Shown here one piece after another: positions 10,887 to 20,902 of a DNA stretch of 64,000 nt. The position numbers and the translations under genes are program-made. Origin of the DNA: Verticillium longisporum (lineage: Eukaryota > Ascomycota > Sordariomycetes > Glomerellales > Plectosphaerellaceae); assembly GCA_019188255.1 (NCBI GenBank), contig JAETXT010000007.1:620001-684000 (forward strand). Direction: 5' to 3'. The stretch's first letter is position 1; the number at the start of each line of letters is the position of its first letter. The notes beneath the pieces were generated by a model, which did not search any database, was not told the origin of the DNA, and saw only the letters and a program-made list of their open reading frames with translations.

Positions 10887-12180
10887 ATGTCGGTATCATC
10901 AGGTATTGAGAGCCTTCCAGAGGCCACAGCCTCAACTACAACAGACAGACCTGTGGCGGTGCCATCTTCGACCCCGCCGCCATCAATACAGCAGGCTTCA
11001 ACCGAGTTTCAAGGATGGTCTATGGGTCCCACAGGAAGTAGGATACTGAACAACTCTTGCATGATGGCTCGATGATTGACCAGATAATGTACAGCGTCTG
11101 CCATGATGTGTTCTTCTGGTGTCAATTTCCAGACATCTGGAAGATTTGGCATCTGTTGTGCGTCGGACCCATGTTCTGTAAGCAACAGACCGATGTCGCG
11201 GACATTGTACCGCCCCTCCAAGTTGACTGTGGCTTACCCATTGGGACTAGATGGCCACCGTTTGCGAAGATAACACGGTTACCTACGATAACCAAGAGAC
11301 ATTTGCTTGGTATGTCATTCATTCATGGTGAATAGATGGTTGGGAATCATAATTGACGACTATACCAGCGGCACGGAGTATTCGTGCGTCACAATGAAAC
11401 TCTATCAAACGCCAGCTCCGTTCGAGGTCGGCAACCCAACCTCGATCATAGTATGCGGCCGCAGTAGGTTTTCGATGACGACCTGATGTCCCGAGAACCT
11501 TGCCCTGACAACTCGCAGACTGGGCGGCGCATACCATTTACCGGAATCAGGCCCCAGAACTCACAACAGCCGACGAGACCGTGACCACAACTCAGCCAAT
11601 CTCTCGTGATACCACCTCGACAACACAAACATCCTCATCCACCTCAGCCGCCTCCACAGACGACAGCACTACCGACAGTAGCGCCTCTCTCCCCGTAGGT
11701 GCCATCGCCGGCGGCGTTGTCGGTGGCGTCGCCCTCGTCGCCCTCGTCGCTCTCGTCTTCTGGTTCCTCCGCCGCCGCTCGAGGCAACGGGACATCGCGA
11801 CAAAAGCGCAAGCAACAGGAAACTACGGCGCGTACGGCGCCGGGGCTCCGGGCAGCGAGCATCCCAGCGAGTCAGCCACGGCCGCCATGTCCATGTCTCA
11901 GTCCGACCGGCACACGTGGACGCAGAGCCCCCCTCACCAGGGCGGCGGCCCAGAGCACTACTCGAGTCCCGGGTATCCGATGCCGCACGGTCACCAACTT
12001 GTTCCGCAGCAGCCGCCTTTGGGCGAGCTCGGGTCCTGGCAAGGTCACGGGCTTGGGCCTGGCCCAGAGGCGATGGAGCTGGACGGAAGCTACGCGAACG
12101 AGGCCGGCAGGCAAAGACCGTTGTCAGAGTTGCCGGTGGACGGGCACCATGGGTCCGGAGGCTCGGGCTATGGGAGGTGA
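10887..12180 (+). CDS. Single-span membrane protein with Ser/Thr-rich and CC-x3-DPC cysteine-rich ectodomain, five exons
   Basis: I assembled five exons: 10887-11037, 11095-11177, 11251-11309, 11369-11463 and 11519-12180. Each intron (55-73 nt) has a GT donor (GTAGGA, GTAAGC, GTATGT, GTAGGT) and AG acceptor, and phases agree throughout, giving 349 residues. Order: Ser/Thr/Pro-rich N-terminus (1-50); a Cys domain with GRFGICCASDPCS (residues 66-78) followed by VCEDN, FACG, YSC and VCGRNW; a Ser/Thr mucin-like stretch (about 150-186); one transmembrane helix (about 187-213, Gly/Ala/Val-rich then FWFLRRR); and a Gly/His/Pro-rich cytosolic tail. Many fungal plasma-membrane or wall-associated proteins share this CC-x3-DPC core and layout; their function is unknown, and a sensor or wall-anchor role is only a guess. 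There is no signal peptide, so the start could lie further upstream. Confidence 0.72.
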
Positions 12181-12680
12181 TGGAGGACACCTGGCGTAAC
12201 GGGTCAGAAGGAGTGGATAATAATTAGGAGCAGCGTAGTATGTGGCGGATACCCCCTTTTTTGGAATGAAATTTGGATGGCTGTGCATATCTTCCCAGAA
12301 GTCGTCGTGATGACCCGCTTCGTCATTGCTCCGACAGCAATTCAGAAGTCAAGAGCCATTGGAACACTGTTTCGGAGCACTCTTTCATGATGCGGATGCC
12401 TGGAAAGCGAACATGCGCAGTCACCTTGGTGATTGACGCGCGTGACAGAAAAGTGCTGCTTTGATCTACTCGTAACATCTACCCAGGTATATCTCCATAA
12501 TGCCGTGCCTTGTGCCTCGCGTGAAACAGAACCCAACGCCATGTATGCAGTCCCATTCAATCTCTCGAGCACCTGGCTCTCTCTCTGCATCGCGATGACT
12601 CCTGATCCTTGCCGAATTTGGCGCCCTGCAACGCTCCCACCTTCCTTCGCCTTGCTGGTGTGGTTTGCTCAGCACCATGC
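12181..12680. other. Converging 3' ends, no gene seen
   Basis: This lies between the end of the membrane-protein gene (+) and the end of the phosphatase gene (-). It should contain both 3' untranslated regions. I see no further frame of interest. Confidence 0.5.
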
Positions 12681-14336
12681 TCAATAGACGCTCCCTTGTA
12701 TACTCCGGTCGGCCCTCTCGGCCCGGTCGATATCGTCATCGTCATCCGCGTCCCTGCCACCGTCGGAGCCGACACTGCTGAGCGCATCGCCGAGACGATT
12801 CGCCCGCGCGCCAGGCACCATGCCGTAATCGTCCAAGTTTGCATCTTCCTTGGTGACGGCCTCATCGTTGACCATCGCAACAGGGCCCTTGCCGTTCACA
12901 TGGCCGCCTGGCGTGTCGGTAGCATGTCCGTTGGCGTGCCGTCCGTTCGCACCACTCGGGAGCTTCTCCAGCCGCGCCGCCAGCGACGCAACACGTCCGT
13001 GACCCCGATGACCGGCGTGCTCGTCCTCAGAGTTATCCTCGGCGTCACTATTCGACAAGGATGCGTGACCTGAGTACGTGCCGCCGCCGTCCCGCCCAAT
13101 GTGAAGGTGAGGCGAACGAAGGCTGCGCAGACGGTCCTCGGCGGAGATGAAAGAGGGCGTACCATCGGGTGATGAGACAACCTCCTCGTGGGAGCGGACA
13201 ACGTCAATCTGAGGGGTAGGCCGGCATCCGCCGGTGCCGCTCTCTTCGTCATCGTGGTCTTCGTCTGAGCCGTATGCGAGCTGGAAGCGCTTGCCCACTG
13301 GCCGGCGACTGGCGAGACTCGAGACGGAGGGGGTCTGCGAGTGGGTCTGCGAGTGGGTCTGCGAGTGCGGCTTGCAGACAAAGCTGGCGGGCGCGGCCGC
13401 CTTCTCATCCGTCTGTCGCAGGGACTCGAGGTCGTCGCGGCGAACGTAGTGGCTTTGGTGGTTGGAGCCGTTGGGGCAACCCCCCAGCGCCGTGTCGGGA
13501 CGAAACTCTTAGTCTTCTCGATGGGGCTCGGGGCGACCTGCTTTTCCTTACCCTGCAGGATACGCTCGCGCCGCAGCTCAGACCAGGTGCGGAGGTTATT
13601 CTCGAGTATGTATTTGCCGCTCTCCTCCTGTTTGCGCATGATGAGGAACTCGCAGTGGTTGACGTTGCGCAGGTCCTCAAAGTATTCAACGGTGAAGTGG
13701 TACCACTTCATGAGGAATACGCGGGACATGAGGCCATGGGTGACGAGAACGCAGACGCTGGCAAAGTCGTTGTCACCGAATTGACGCCACAGGCTCTCGT
13801 TGAAGCCGCTCACTCGATCATAAGCGTCGGCGGCGCTCTCGCCGTTGGGGATGCGGTAGAAGAAGTGGCCATAGTCGGCGCGCTCTTGCCACATGCGCTC
13901 CATCTCGGCGCTACATGGTTGGAAGTTGCCAAAGTCCTGTTCGCGCAGCCGCGGCTCTTCGTGAACGGTGATGTTAGACCGCTTGAAGGGAGAGGGCTCG
14001 TCGTCGTCGGAGGTCAGGGTGGCAAGGATGCCCTCGGTGGTCTCGCGGGTTCGGCGGTATGGAGAGGTGAAGAAGTGGAGGGTGTCGTCGGCACGCAGCA
14101 GCTTGCGCAGGGAGCGGCTTCGTATGCTTGATTCCAGCCTTCCGGCGTGAGCTTGACGCGATGATCGGGTATGGCCTGGTGAATTTCTCTGTTTTCTAGG
14201 AGCAACTACAGTCAGCACAGGAGGCAGAACGCAACAGGTGGGGGAGGGGCAGGGCAGCCTCGATGGCGGGGCACAACATACTGTTACCCTCTGACTGGGC
14301 ATGGCGGATAAGAATGATGAGTCTTGGTTTGACCAT
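12681..14336 (-). CDS. DET1: Histidine phosphatase superfamily protein (yeast DET1-like), with two apparent frameshifts
   Basis: Exon 1 (14282-14336) encodes MVKPRLIILIRHAQSEGN, which contains the RHAxSEGN catalytic loop. An 86-nt intron (14196-14281, GTATGT...TAG) follows, and exon 2 continues KNREIHQAIPDHRVKLTPEGW. Further conserved blocks are FFTSPYRRTRETTEGIL, EEPRLREQDFGNFQP, RIPNGESAADAYDRVSGF and VCVLVTHGLMSRVFLMKW (second catalytic His). The C-terminal ~200 residues are acidic and disordered, with a small HSQT repeat (13333-13370). The frame breaks twice: near 14115-14121 (QAYEA then SLRKLL, where relatives have an added Gly) and in a six-base run at 13490-13495, where one more base gives RRWGGCPNG, as relatives have. 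Yeast Det1 is linked to sterol transport; here the role is a family inference. Confidence 0.85.
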
Positions 14337-15591
14337 GTTGGGTCACTTTCGGTGGTGGCAGTGAAGTGGTACAGAGTGGCCGGGCCGTTTGGTGGTTTGG
14401 TGGAATGTTCGTGTGCACTATCGGGAGGGATCGCGTGGGTGCCAGGCACTTTGCTGCAGATCCAAATGGGGGGCAGACTAAGAATGGTTCGATGTCGGAC
14501 TACCTGATGGCAGTCGGTAGGGCTAGAAATAAAGTAGAAGCCAGGGAAGAGGCGGCTTGTCGCGGGCGGGCTCGCTTTAGTAATCCCAGTGGGGGGCAAA
14601 TGGATGACACGACGTAAGAAGCAGATGAGTCGAGGCGATGGAATCCGACCGATGTTTGATTCACATGGACGGGTTGGCTTGTTGGTCATAAATTAAGAGT
14701 CAGAGATGCAGAGTGCAAAGGGCAACAGCTGATGCTCGATCGGGTTCCGGGCCTGGCTCCGGGGTCCATCCCCCTCACCTCTCTCTCATGCTGCCTGCCT
14801 GCCTGCCCGCCTGCCTATTTAGGGGGCCAACGAAAAGGAATACCTGACATATTTAGAAAGAGCCCCCAAGGCCAGGGCAATCACTGTCACAGCGGTTGCT
14901 TCCCTGTCGAGAATCTGTCGCGAGGGGTTGGGCGGCAGGCGCAGTGGCGGGGTTCTTGCTTCATCTGCCGTAATTCCTTGGCCTTGATTCGATGCGTTGG
15001 TTTCGAGCACAGGAACGGGCAGCGGGCCAGGGGTTTCTCGCGTTTTGACTCGTCGGTTGGGACTTCCTCTTGTTGGAGCCTTCGCCCCTCGTCGAAAGAC
15101 AGAGACAAAGACGAGGAGGGAGAGAATCAGTCGAATGTCATCTACCCTGCCTAAGGTACCTAGGTAGGTACCTAAGTTAGGCACCTAGGTACCTGTACTT
15201 ACGGCCGTTGAGGTTGGTTCGCATCTCAGAAGGAAGGCTGCTAAGAGGTTGAAAGTCATGTCCATCACCATCAGGACCGCATCCCACTATCGATAGCTGA
15301 AGATCAAATGTTAAGTGGGGCCAGAATTGGCAACGGGCAGGTCATCGCGAAACACCAGGGAAAGACAGGCACCCATCATCTTTCTCAGCCTCATCCCATC
15401 CACCCGCGCATCCTGCTACGCCCTAATACCCAACTGCAACTCATCTCCCGCTTCCTCAAGTGGCTTTTCAGTCGATATTCCAGGGCCCCGCCGAGAGCCG
15501 AGAAAGAATTGACCCCTCGCGCCTTGTCCTTGCTTACGACAAAACCTCGCCCGAACAATCTCATCGCCACCATCCACGGCCAACGCCCATC
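14337..15591. promoter_or_regulatory. Divergent promoter region between the DET1-like gene (-) and the PRKRIP1-like gene (+)
   Basis: Two genes start outward from this 1.25-kb interval. It contains a dense palindromic cluster at 15151-15197 built from GGTACCTAGGTAGGTACC-type units. It also has CT-rich DNA around 14760-14820 with repeats of the tetranucleotide unit GCCT. I see no protein-coding frame. Regulatory use of the palindromes is an inference. Confidence 0.5.
15151..15197. repeat. Palindromic TACCTAGGTA cluster
   Basis: Three overlapping or adjacent copies of the self-complementary core (ACCTAGGT, GGTACC) occur within about 45 bp in the divergent promoter region. The same core occurs at 21615, 25931, 47075 and 49250, always outside the genes that I can recognise. 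Confidence 0.85.
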
Positions 15592-16040
15592 ATGTCCGGC
15601 GAGGGTCCCGAATCGATCCCCACCTCCGCCGACCCGCGCTCGAAGCGCCCGACCAAGCGCCGCGCCCTGACCCCCTCCTCCGCCCAGGCCTCGTCCCTCG
15701 ACGCCCTCTTCGCCAAGCCAGACCAGGAGATCCGCCTGCCCGCCGACGTCCTCCTGCGCCGCACCTCCGCCGCCGGCGCCGCCCCCGAGATTGTCACCAA
15801 CGTCCAGGGCTCCAGCGCCGGTGCCGGCTCGGGCGAGTTTCACGTCTACAAGGCGGCGCGTAGGCGCGAGTACGAGCGCCTGCGCGCCATGGACGACGAG
15901 GTGAAGATCGAGAAGGAGACGGAGGCATTTGAGCGCGAGAAGCTTGAGCGGGATGCGCGGGACGCCGAGCGCACGAGGAAAAATCGCGAAAAGAGGGACA
16001 AGAAGCGGAAGAAGGGCGGCGACAAGAAGGGTGCCCACCC

Positions 16041-16074
<34 letters not shown>

Positions 16075-16245
16075 GCCAACAGCGGTGGTGGTGTGGCGAG
16101 GAGAGAGATTAAAGATGCGGAAGACCAAGGGACCAAGGACGGCGAGACGACATCGACCGAGACTGGGCAGAATGGTGACGTTTCCTCGGCGGCGGCAGCA
16201 GCTTCGACGCAGCCGGCGGGCCTAGTCATCCACGACGACGACTAA
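15592..16245 (+). CDS. PRKRIP1 / DUF1168 family nuclear RNA-binding protein, 217 residues
   Basis: Single exon. The start is the ATG at 15592 with a good fungal context (CCATCATG). After a basic N-terminus (RSKRPTKRRALTPSS) comes the family core: a Pro/Asp segment with ALFAKPDQEIRLP, then SGEFHVYKAARRREYERLRA, then a long charged helix (residues about 95-145; Glu/Lys/Arg-rich with EREKLERDARDAERTRKNR) and a lysine-rich nuclear-localisation-like patch. The C-terminus is low complexity with an alanine run from a GCT microsatellite (16041-16077) and ends in three Asp. Human PRKRIP1 binds double-stranded RNA and is part of the late spliceosome; the same role here is a family inference. Length is usual for fungal members. 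Confidence 0.88.
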
Positions 16246-16430
16246 CCTGCACACCTGTCGCCATCACATTCTGTACATAAATTCTAGCTTCTTTACACAG
16301 CGCACGGCCTCGCGGCCCATATCCCGGCGAAGATCGTCGGCGAAGGCGACGCCGGTAATGGCGGCAAGTCGACTCTTGATTCCCGAGAACTTTTTAGTCT
16401 AGGTACTCCTAATCCGACCCTCTATGGCTC

Positions 16431-18426
16431 CTAAGGTACAGGGGTTTGGTGTCGCGGCATCCACTCCCTTACGTTCCGAGTCTTTCTTGTCTTCCCCTCC
16501 TCCTCGAGGGCTTCAACCTCTCCCGCCACTTCTGTAGCACAGTCTAGCCCCCTTTTGTCCTCACCGCCTCCGCCCTGGCCCGGTTGCGCGCCCTTCCTCG
16601 CGCTGCAAATGTCGTCCACGCGGAGAAGCAGGCAGGCAGACTGTATGAATCGTTAGTAGATGAGCCGCAAGAAAAGTGAAGAGCGTGTTCATCTGCGTCG
16701 GGGTTATAACTCACCTCGATGGCCGTCTTGATGCTCTGCAGCTTGATAGCCTGCGGCTCCCAGACGCCGTACTGGTGCATGTCCACGATGACACCCTCAT
16801 CGCCATTGATGCCCCACGACGTCTTACCCTCGGCGTGCTTGGCACGCAGGTCCGTCAGCACGCGCACGGGGCTGGCACCGGCGTTCTGCACCAGCGTTCG
16901 GGGATCACCTCAAGGGCGTCCGCCACCGCCTTGTATGGCCACTGTTGCACGCCCTCGATGCCCTTGGCCAGCTGCGCGAGGCGCACCGACACGGCCATCT
17001 CCGTCGCGCCACCACCGGGCGACAGGCGCGGGTGGAACATGACGTTGCGGGCCACGCCCATGGCGTCCTGGAGGTTGCGCTCAATCTCATTCAGCACGTC
17101 CTTCGAGGGGCCGCGTAGCAGCACTGTGCAGGCCTTGGGGTTCTCGCACTTCGTCAGGAAGGTGAAGTACTCGTCGCCAATCTTCTCAATCTCGAACAGG
17201 CCACACTGGGTGCCAACGTCCGACTCCTGGAGATCATCCACGCGGTTGACAATGGTGGCGCCGGTCGCGCGGGCTATCCGGTTGTTGTCCGTCTTGCGCA
17301 CTCGCCGCAGGGCCGTAACGTTGGCCTTGACGAGGTAGTGCTGTGCCAGATCCGAGACGCCCTTCTCCGTGATGACGAGGTCCGGCTTGAGCGCCAGGAT
17401 CGAGTCGCACATGGCCTTGACCTGCTCCTCCTCAATCTGCAAGATACGGTTCCAGTCCTCCTCCTTGGAGATCTCAATGTTCGTTTGCGACTCGCCCTTC
17501 TTGTACTCGAGCGGGCAGTCGAGCAGCACGATCCTCGGGTTCTCTATTCTCCTGCGCATCTTGGGGTGCGTAATATCCTTGTTGACCATGACGCCGTCCA
17601 GCACCCTGCTGTCCTCAATCTCGCCACCGGGCACCTTCTCGACACGGGCGTAGCGCTTAATGTCAACCTCCTTGTTGCCATTGCCGGGCTCCCAAGTGAC
17701 GGTGCGAACGGCCTTCAAGGCGAGCTCGCACATCAGGTCGGACCACCGGGACACAAACTTGGTACCGATGGAGGAAGAGATGAGGCTGTACATGGCCTTG
17801 TCGTCGGTGGTGTCGATGGGGGTGGAGATCTCCTCGACAATCTCAAGGGCGTCCTTCAACGCACGCTTGAAGGCGGCGATAATCTGGACGGGGTGGATGT
17901 TGCGCTCGAGCTGGGGCAGGGACTGGGCAAGCATCTCGCCGGCTATGAATGGGTCAGCGTTGACCTTCAAATAGGGTGAGACCTCAAATTGGACGTACCC
18001 AGAATGATGACGGTCGTGGTACCGTCACCGACCTCCTCGTCTTGCGTTCGGCTGAGCTCAATCATGCTCTTAGCTGCCGGGTGAGACACCTCGATCTCTC
18101 TGAGGATGGCGTGACCATCGTTGGTCAGGACAATACCACCCATGGGATCCAGCAACATCTTCAACATGGCCTTGGGGCCGAGGCAGGAACGGATAATATC
18201 GGCGACGCTGTTGAGGTCAGATTTGTCGGGCGCTAGGGTGATCGAAGGATGGACACGTACGTCTTGGCGGCAGCGATGTTGGACATCTGAGCCTTGCGAC
18301 CCGTCTGTCGCTCACCACTGTTGGTGTCTGTCGGGTTGGTCAGCACTTAGCATCCAGGGGGGGAGCTTCAGGAGCTCGGTGATGGAGGGGCGGGGACGTA
18401 CTTATTACCACCACGGGGGCTTGCAT
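16431..18426 (-). CDS. CCT3: T-complex protein 1 subunit gamma (chaperonin CCT3), with one apparent frameshift
   Basis: This is a subunit of the cytosolic TRiC/CCT chaperonin, which folds actin and tubulin with ATP. Exons: 18402-18426 (MQAPVVVIN), 18261-18327, 17999-18207, 16715-17942 and 16431-16640, all with GT-AG introns in agreeing phases. Motifs: CLGPKAMLKMLLDPMGGIVL, the nucleotide-binding GDGTTTVIIL followed by AGEML, SPGGGATEMAVS, and the C-terminal SWGINGDEGVIVDM and SACLLLRVDDI. At 16900-16903 the frame is lost: the minus strand reads ATCCCC-GAACG, whereas one more C gives IPRTLVQNAGASP as in all CCT3. With that base restored the product is 579 residues. The last ~39 look like read-through: losing one base of the run at 16548-16552 would end the protein after EDKRG at 540, the usual length. 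Confidence 0.94.
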
Positions 18427-19018
18427 GATGGGCAACGGTGTGTGTTTTCAACCGCGAGAGTAGAATGTCGTGTGTGCAAGCTTCGGAAATCAGTGGCTTC
18501 TGGCAGACTGAAATAGACGTCACGTCGTTGGCAGCGGGGTGTGGTCGTCGTGGGTACAGGCACCGGGCTTCTAAAAAGTTCGTGCCCGTGAATGGAGATT
18601 TTGGCGGGATGAGCTGGACTCGGCGGAACAATTTCGCGGTAGTACCTTCCAGACATTCGGGGTTCACCGACACCGAAATCGACCACTTGTACACCGAACG
18701 TAATGGATGCTGATTATGTAACCAAGCAGCATCTTCCAACTTCACTTCACTTCACCGGGCTTGAGCAACAGGTCCAACCTGGTCCATCGCATCTTTATGT
18801 TGGTGGTTGAAAGATGTCTGGAAGCACTCGCCTCTTCCTAAATAAGGTATAAATACGGCGATCCTAGCAATCATTGTGGTCGCCTTCTTGCGAGGACAGC
18901 CAGGCGTAAGACCTGCAGCATATGAGCCTGACCTAGCACCTACCCCGGGTTTTCAGAGCCGGAAGAATATGCAGTATCAGCAAACCCATGAATGCTTGCG
19001 TCATCATGGGTGTCCCCG
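18427..19018. other. CCT3 promoter region and 3' flank of the next gene
   Basis: Upstream of CCT3 (starting leftward at 18426) the DNA is mixed sequence without a gene. A TATAAATA element at 18847-18856 faces the plus strand, but no convincing plus-strand gene follows it, because the next coding DNA belongs to the minus-strand gene ending at 19019. Confidence 0.45.
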
Positions 19019-20902
19019 TTATATCTTCTTGGGTCGACCTGGTCTTTTTCCGGAGTTTGAGCGAACCGCCGGGGGCGGGGGCAACATCCTCGTCTTCGTT
19101 CCCGCCACCATTGCCCAAGGGGCTTCAATATCCATATCGACAACGCAGTATCCCATCGCCATGTAGTGCTGGACTTGCGCCCAAATTTGCCTGTCCGAAT
19201 CTGCTGAATCATCGAAACGTTTCCAGAAAAGCTCTGTTGCCTTGGTTCCCTCTTCCTCGCGCAGTCCGGGAATATTGGCCGCATGAAAGAAGTCGCCCTT
19301 CGTGTTCGACTGTGCTGGGAGCGGCGCCTGTCGCGATATGAGGAACAGTGGTACACCATCTCGGCAAAATTTCAGACGAAGGCACTTTTCCCTGGCAGCC
19401 TGACCCATCTCGGGAATGGGCATTGTCGAGACTTTTTCCCGGGGTGCGGCGATGCGCAGCTCCGTCGTAGGCATTGGGTTGAATTCTTTGGGGGCCGCGC
19501 CGCGCACTTCGGCCAAGTCCATTCTGATCTCAATGACGATCCAAGGAATGGCGTCGCTGCTAAGTGTTAGTTTTGCATCTCGATAAGGTGCATCTGCCAT
19601 CGAAAGCGAGGGGTACCCACATCTCAACCTCGATGACTTTGATTCCACCTCGGTAGCCTGGTCGTAGGATGATTTTAGAGACCATCCGGAGGTTCTGATC
19701 ACATACTTCGGACCCAAGTTCCTTTCCAAATTCCTTCAGGGGCTCGATGCTCTTGGGAATGCGAAAGTTGATCCACTTGACGTCTAGGAAGCGGTATCCA
19801 AAACACTTCGAACTTTCGAGCAGCGCGCGAAAACCCGTGCCACGTTGTCGTCCCAGCTTCAAGGTCCGCTCAATGTCCATCAGTCCATCTAGGGGGCGCC
19901 CCTCTGAGGGTTGGCCGGGTACGCGGTGGGTATGGCTGTTCCTTGCGCCGCACGCCGCCTGCGCGCGCTTGGAGGCCGCAGCACTGTCAAAGTAAGAACA
20001 AGACCAGCTGTACATCATTGACAGGGTGATTGGGTAACGTACACGAGAGGTGCGCGCTCACACAGATGCTTGACGAGAAACTGTGCTGCTACTCTCGGCT
20101 TCATGTGAGGATACAGGTTCTCAAAGGTGTATTCACCAAACGCCTGGGTCTGTAGCTCGTCGGAGGCCAGCTTGAGTCTCTCAGCGGCCCGATTTGTTTC
20201 GATTGTGGGATCGATGTTCAGCGCTCGATCTGTAGGGCCGAAGCCGCCCATGGCGAAAGCGCAGTTGAGTTGTTCAGGGTCACAGGTCGAGATAAAAGTG
20301 CTCTGTCCGATTGACCGCGCAAACTCCAGTCTCTTCTCCCTTCCGATCGTTATCCCAAGCTGTACCTTTTGCTCGATCGACATGGTGTCTTTATAGCCAT
20401 TCATCGTTGCCAACTTGGCAGCTGCGTCCTGGAGGTCTTTCTGGCTGGATATCTGGCGGCTGGCCTTCGACACATCTGCCAGGTCAACGGAGGGAAGTTT
20501 TAGAAGGGGATGAACCTACTATGCTGCGATTTGGAAGGAAAGAGGTCTTGGCCCTTCCTGTTGCTCATCGCAGAATCTGAACAGCATCAGCAAGTCACCC
20601 AACGTCGGCGCAATGGATGGAAGACGGAACTCACATGAGTTACGGCCTCCTTCGTCTCTGCCAGAAACACCGTCACTCCCTGCCTCTTTCCCATGAAGGA
20701 GGGAGGGACCTCCAAACCCCGTGCTACTTCGTTCCCGTGAAGTTTTCATCCTGGAAGTTGACAGATCTTTGCTTGTAATATCTTGGGTTCCTTCTCCGGT
20801 CGAGGCGGCACAGACGCGTCTTTTCTTACGGGCGACGACGGTTTCAGTGCCCGGGGCAAGGCGTCTGGCGGGACGCCGTTTCATCGGCAAAAAGTGTGTC
20901 AT
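19019..20902 (-). CDS. Unrecognised 561-residue protein, five exons
   Basis: I do not recognise this protein. Exons (minus): 20635-20902, 20520-20576, 20043-20475, 19621-20007, 19019-19559. All four introns are GT-AG (GTGAGT, GTAGGT, GTACGT, GTGGGT) and every phase agrees, which is good evidence for a real gene. The N-terminus is very basic (MKRRPARRLAPG, then VARKKRRVCAAS), fitting nuclear entry. The middle exon is helical and charged (QISSQKDLQDAAAKLATM and CERAPLVWSCSYFDS). The second half has alternating hydrophobic strands (FGYRFLDVKWINFRIP, DAIPWIVIEIRMDLAEVRG). The last residues, GKRPGRPKKI, contain an AT-hook-like GRPKK core. No signal peptide or membrane helix is seen. It may be lineage-specific; a nuclear DNA-associated role is only a guess. 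Confidence 0.68.

Noticed and set aside
12896..14689. 597-codon minus-strand open frame taken as one protein
   Set aside because: Its first ~180 and last ~170 codons are in the wrong frame for the phosphatase. The correct product switches frame at an intron and two breaks.
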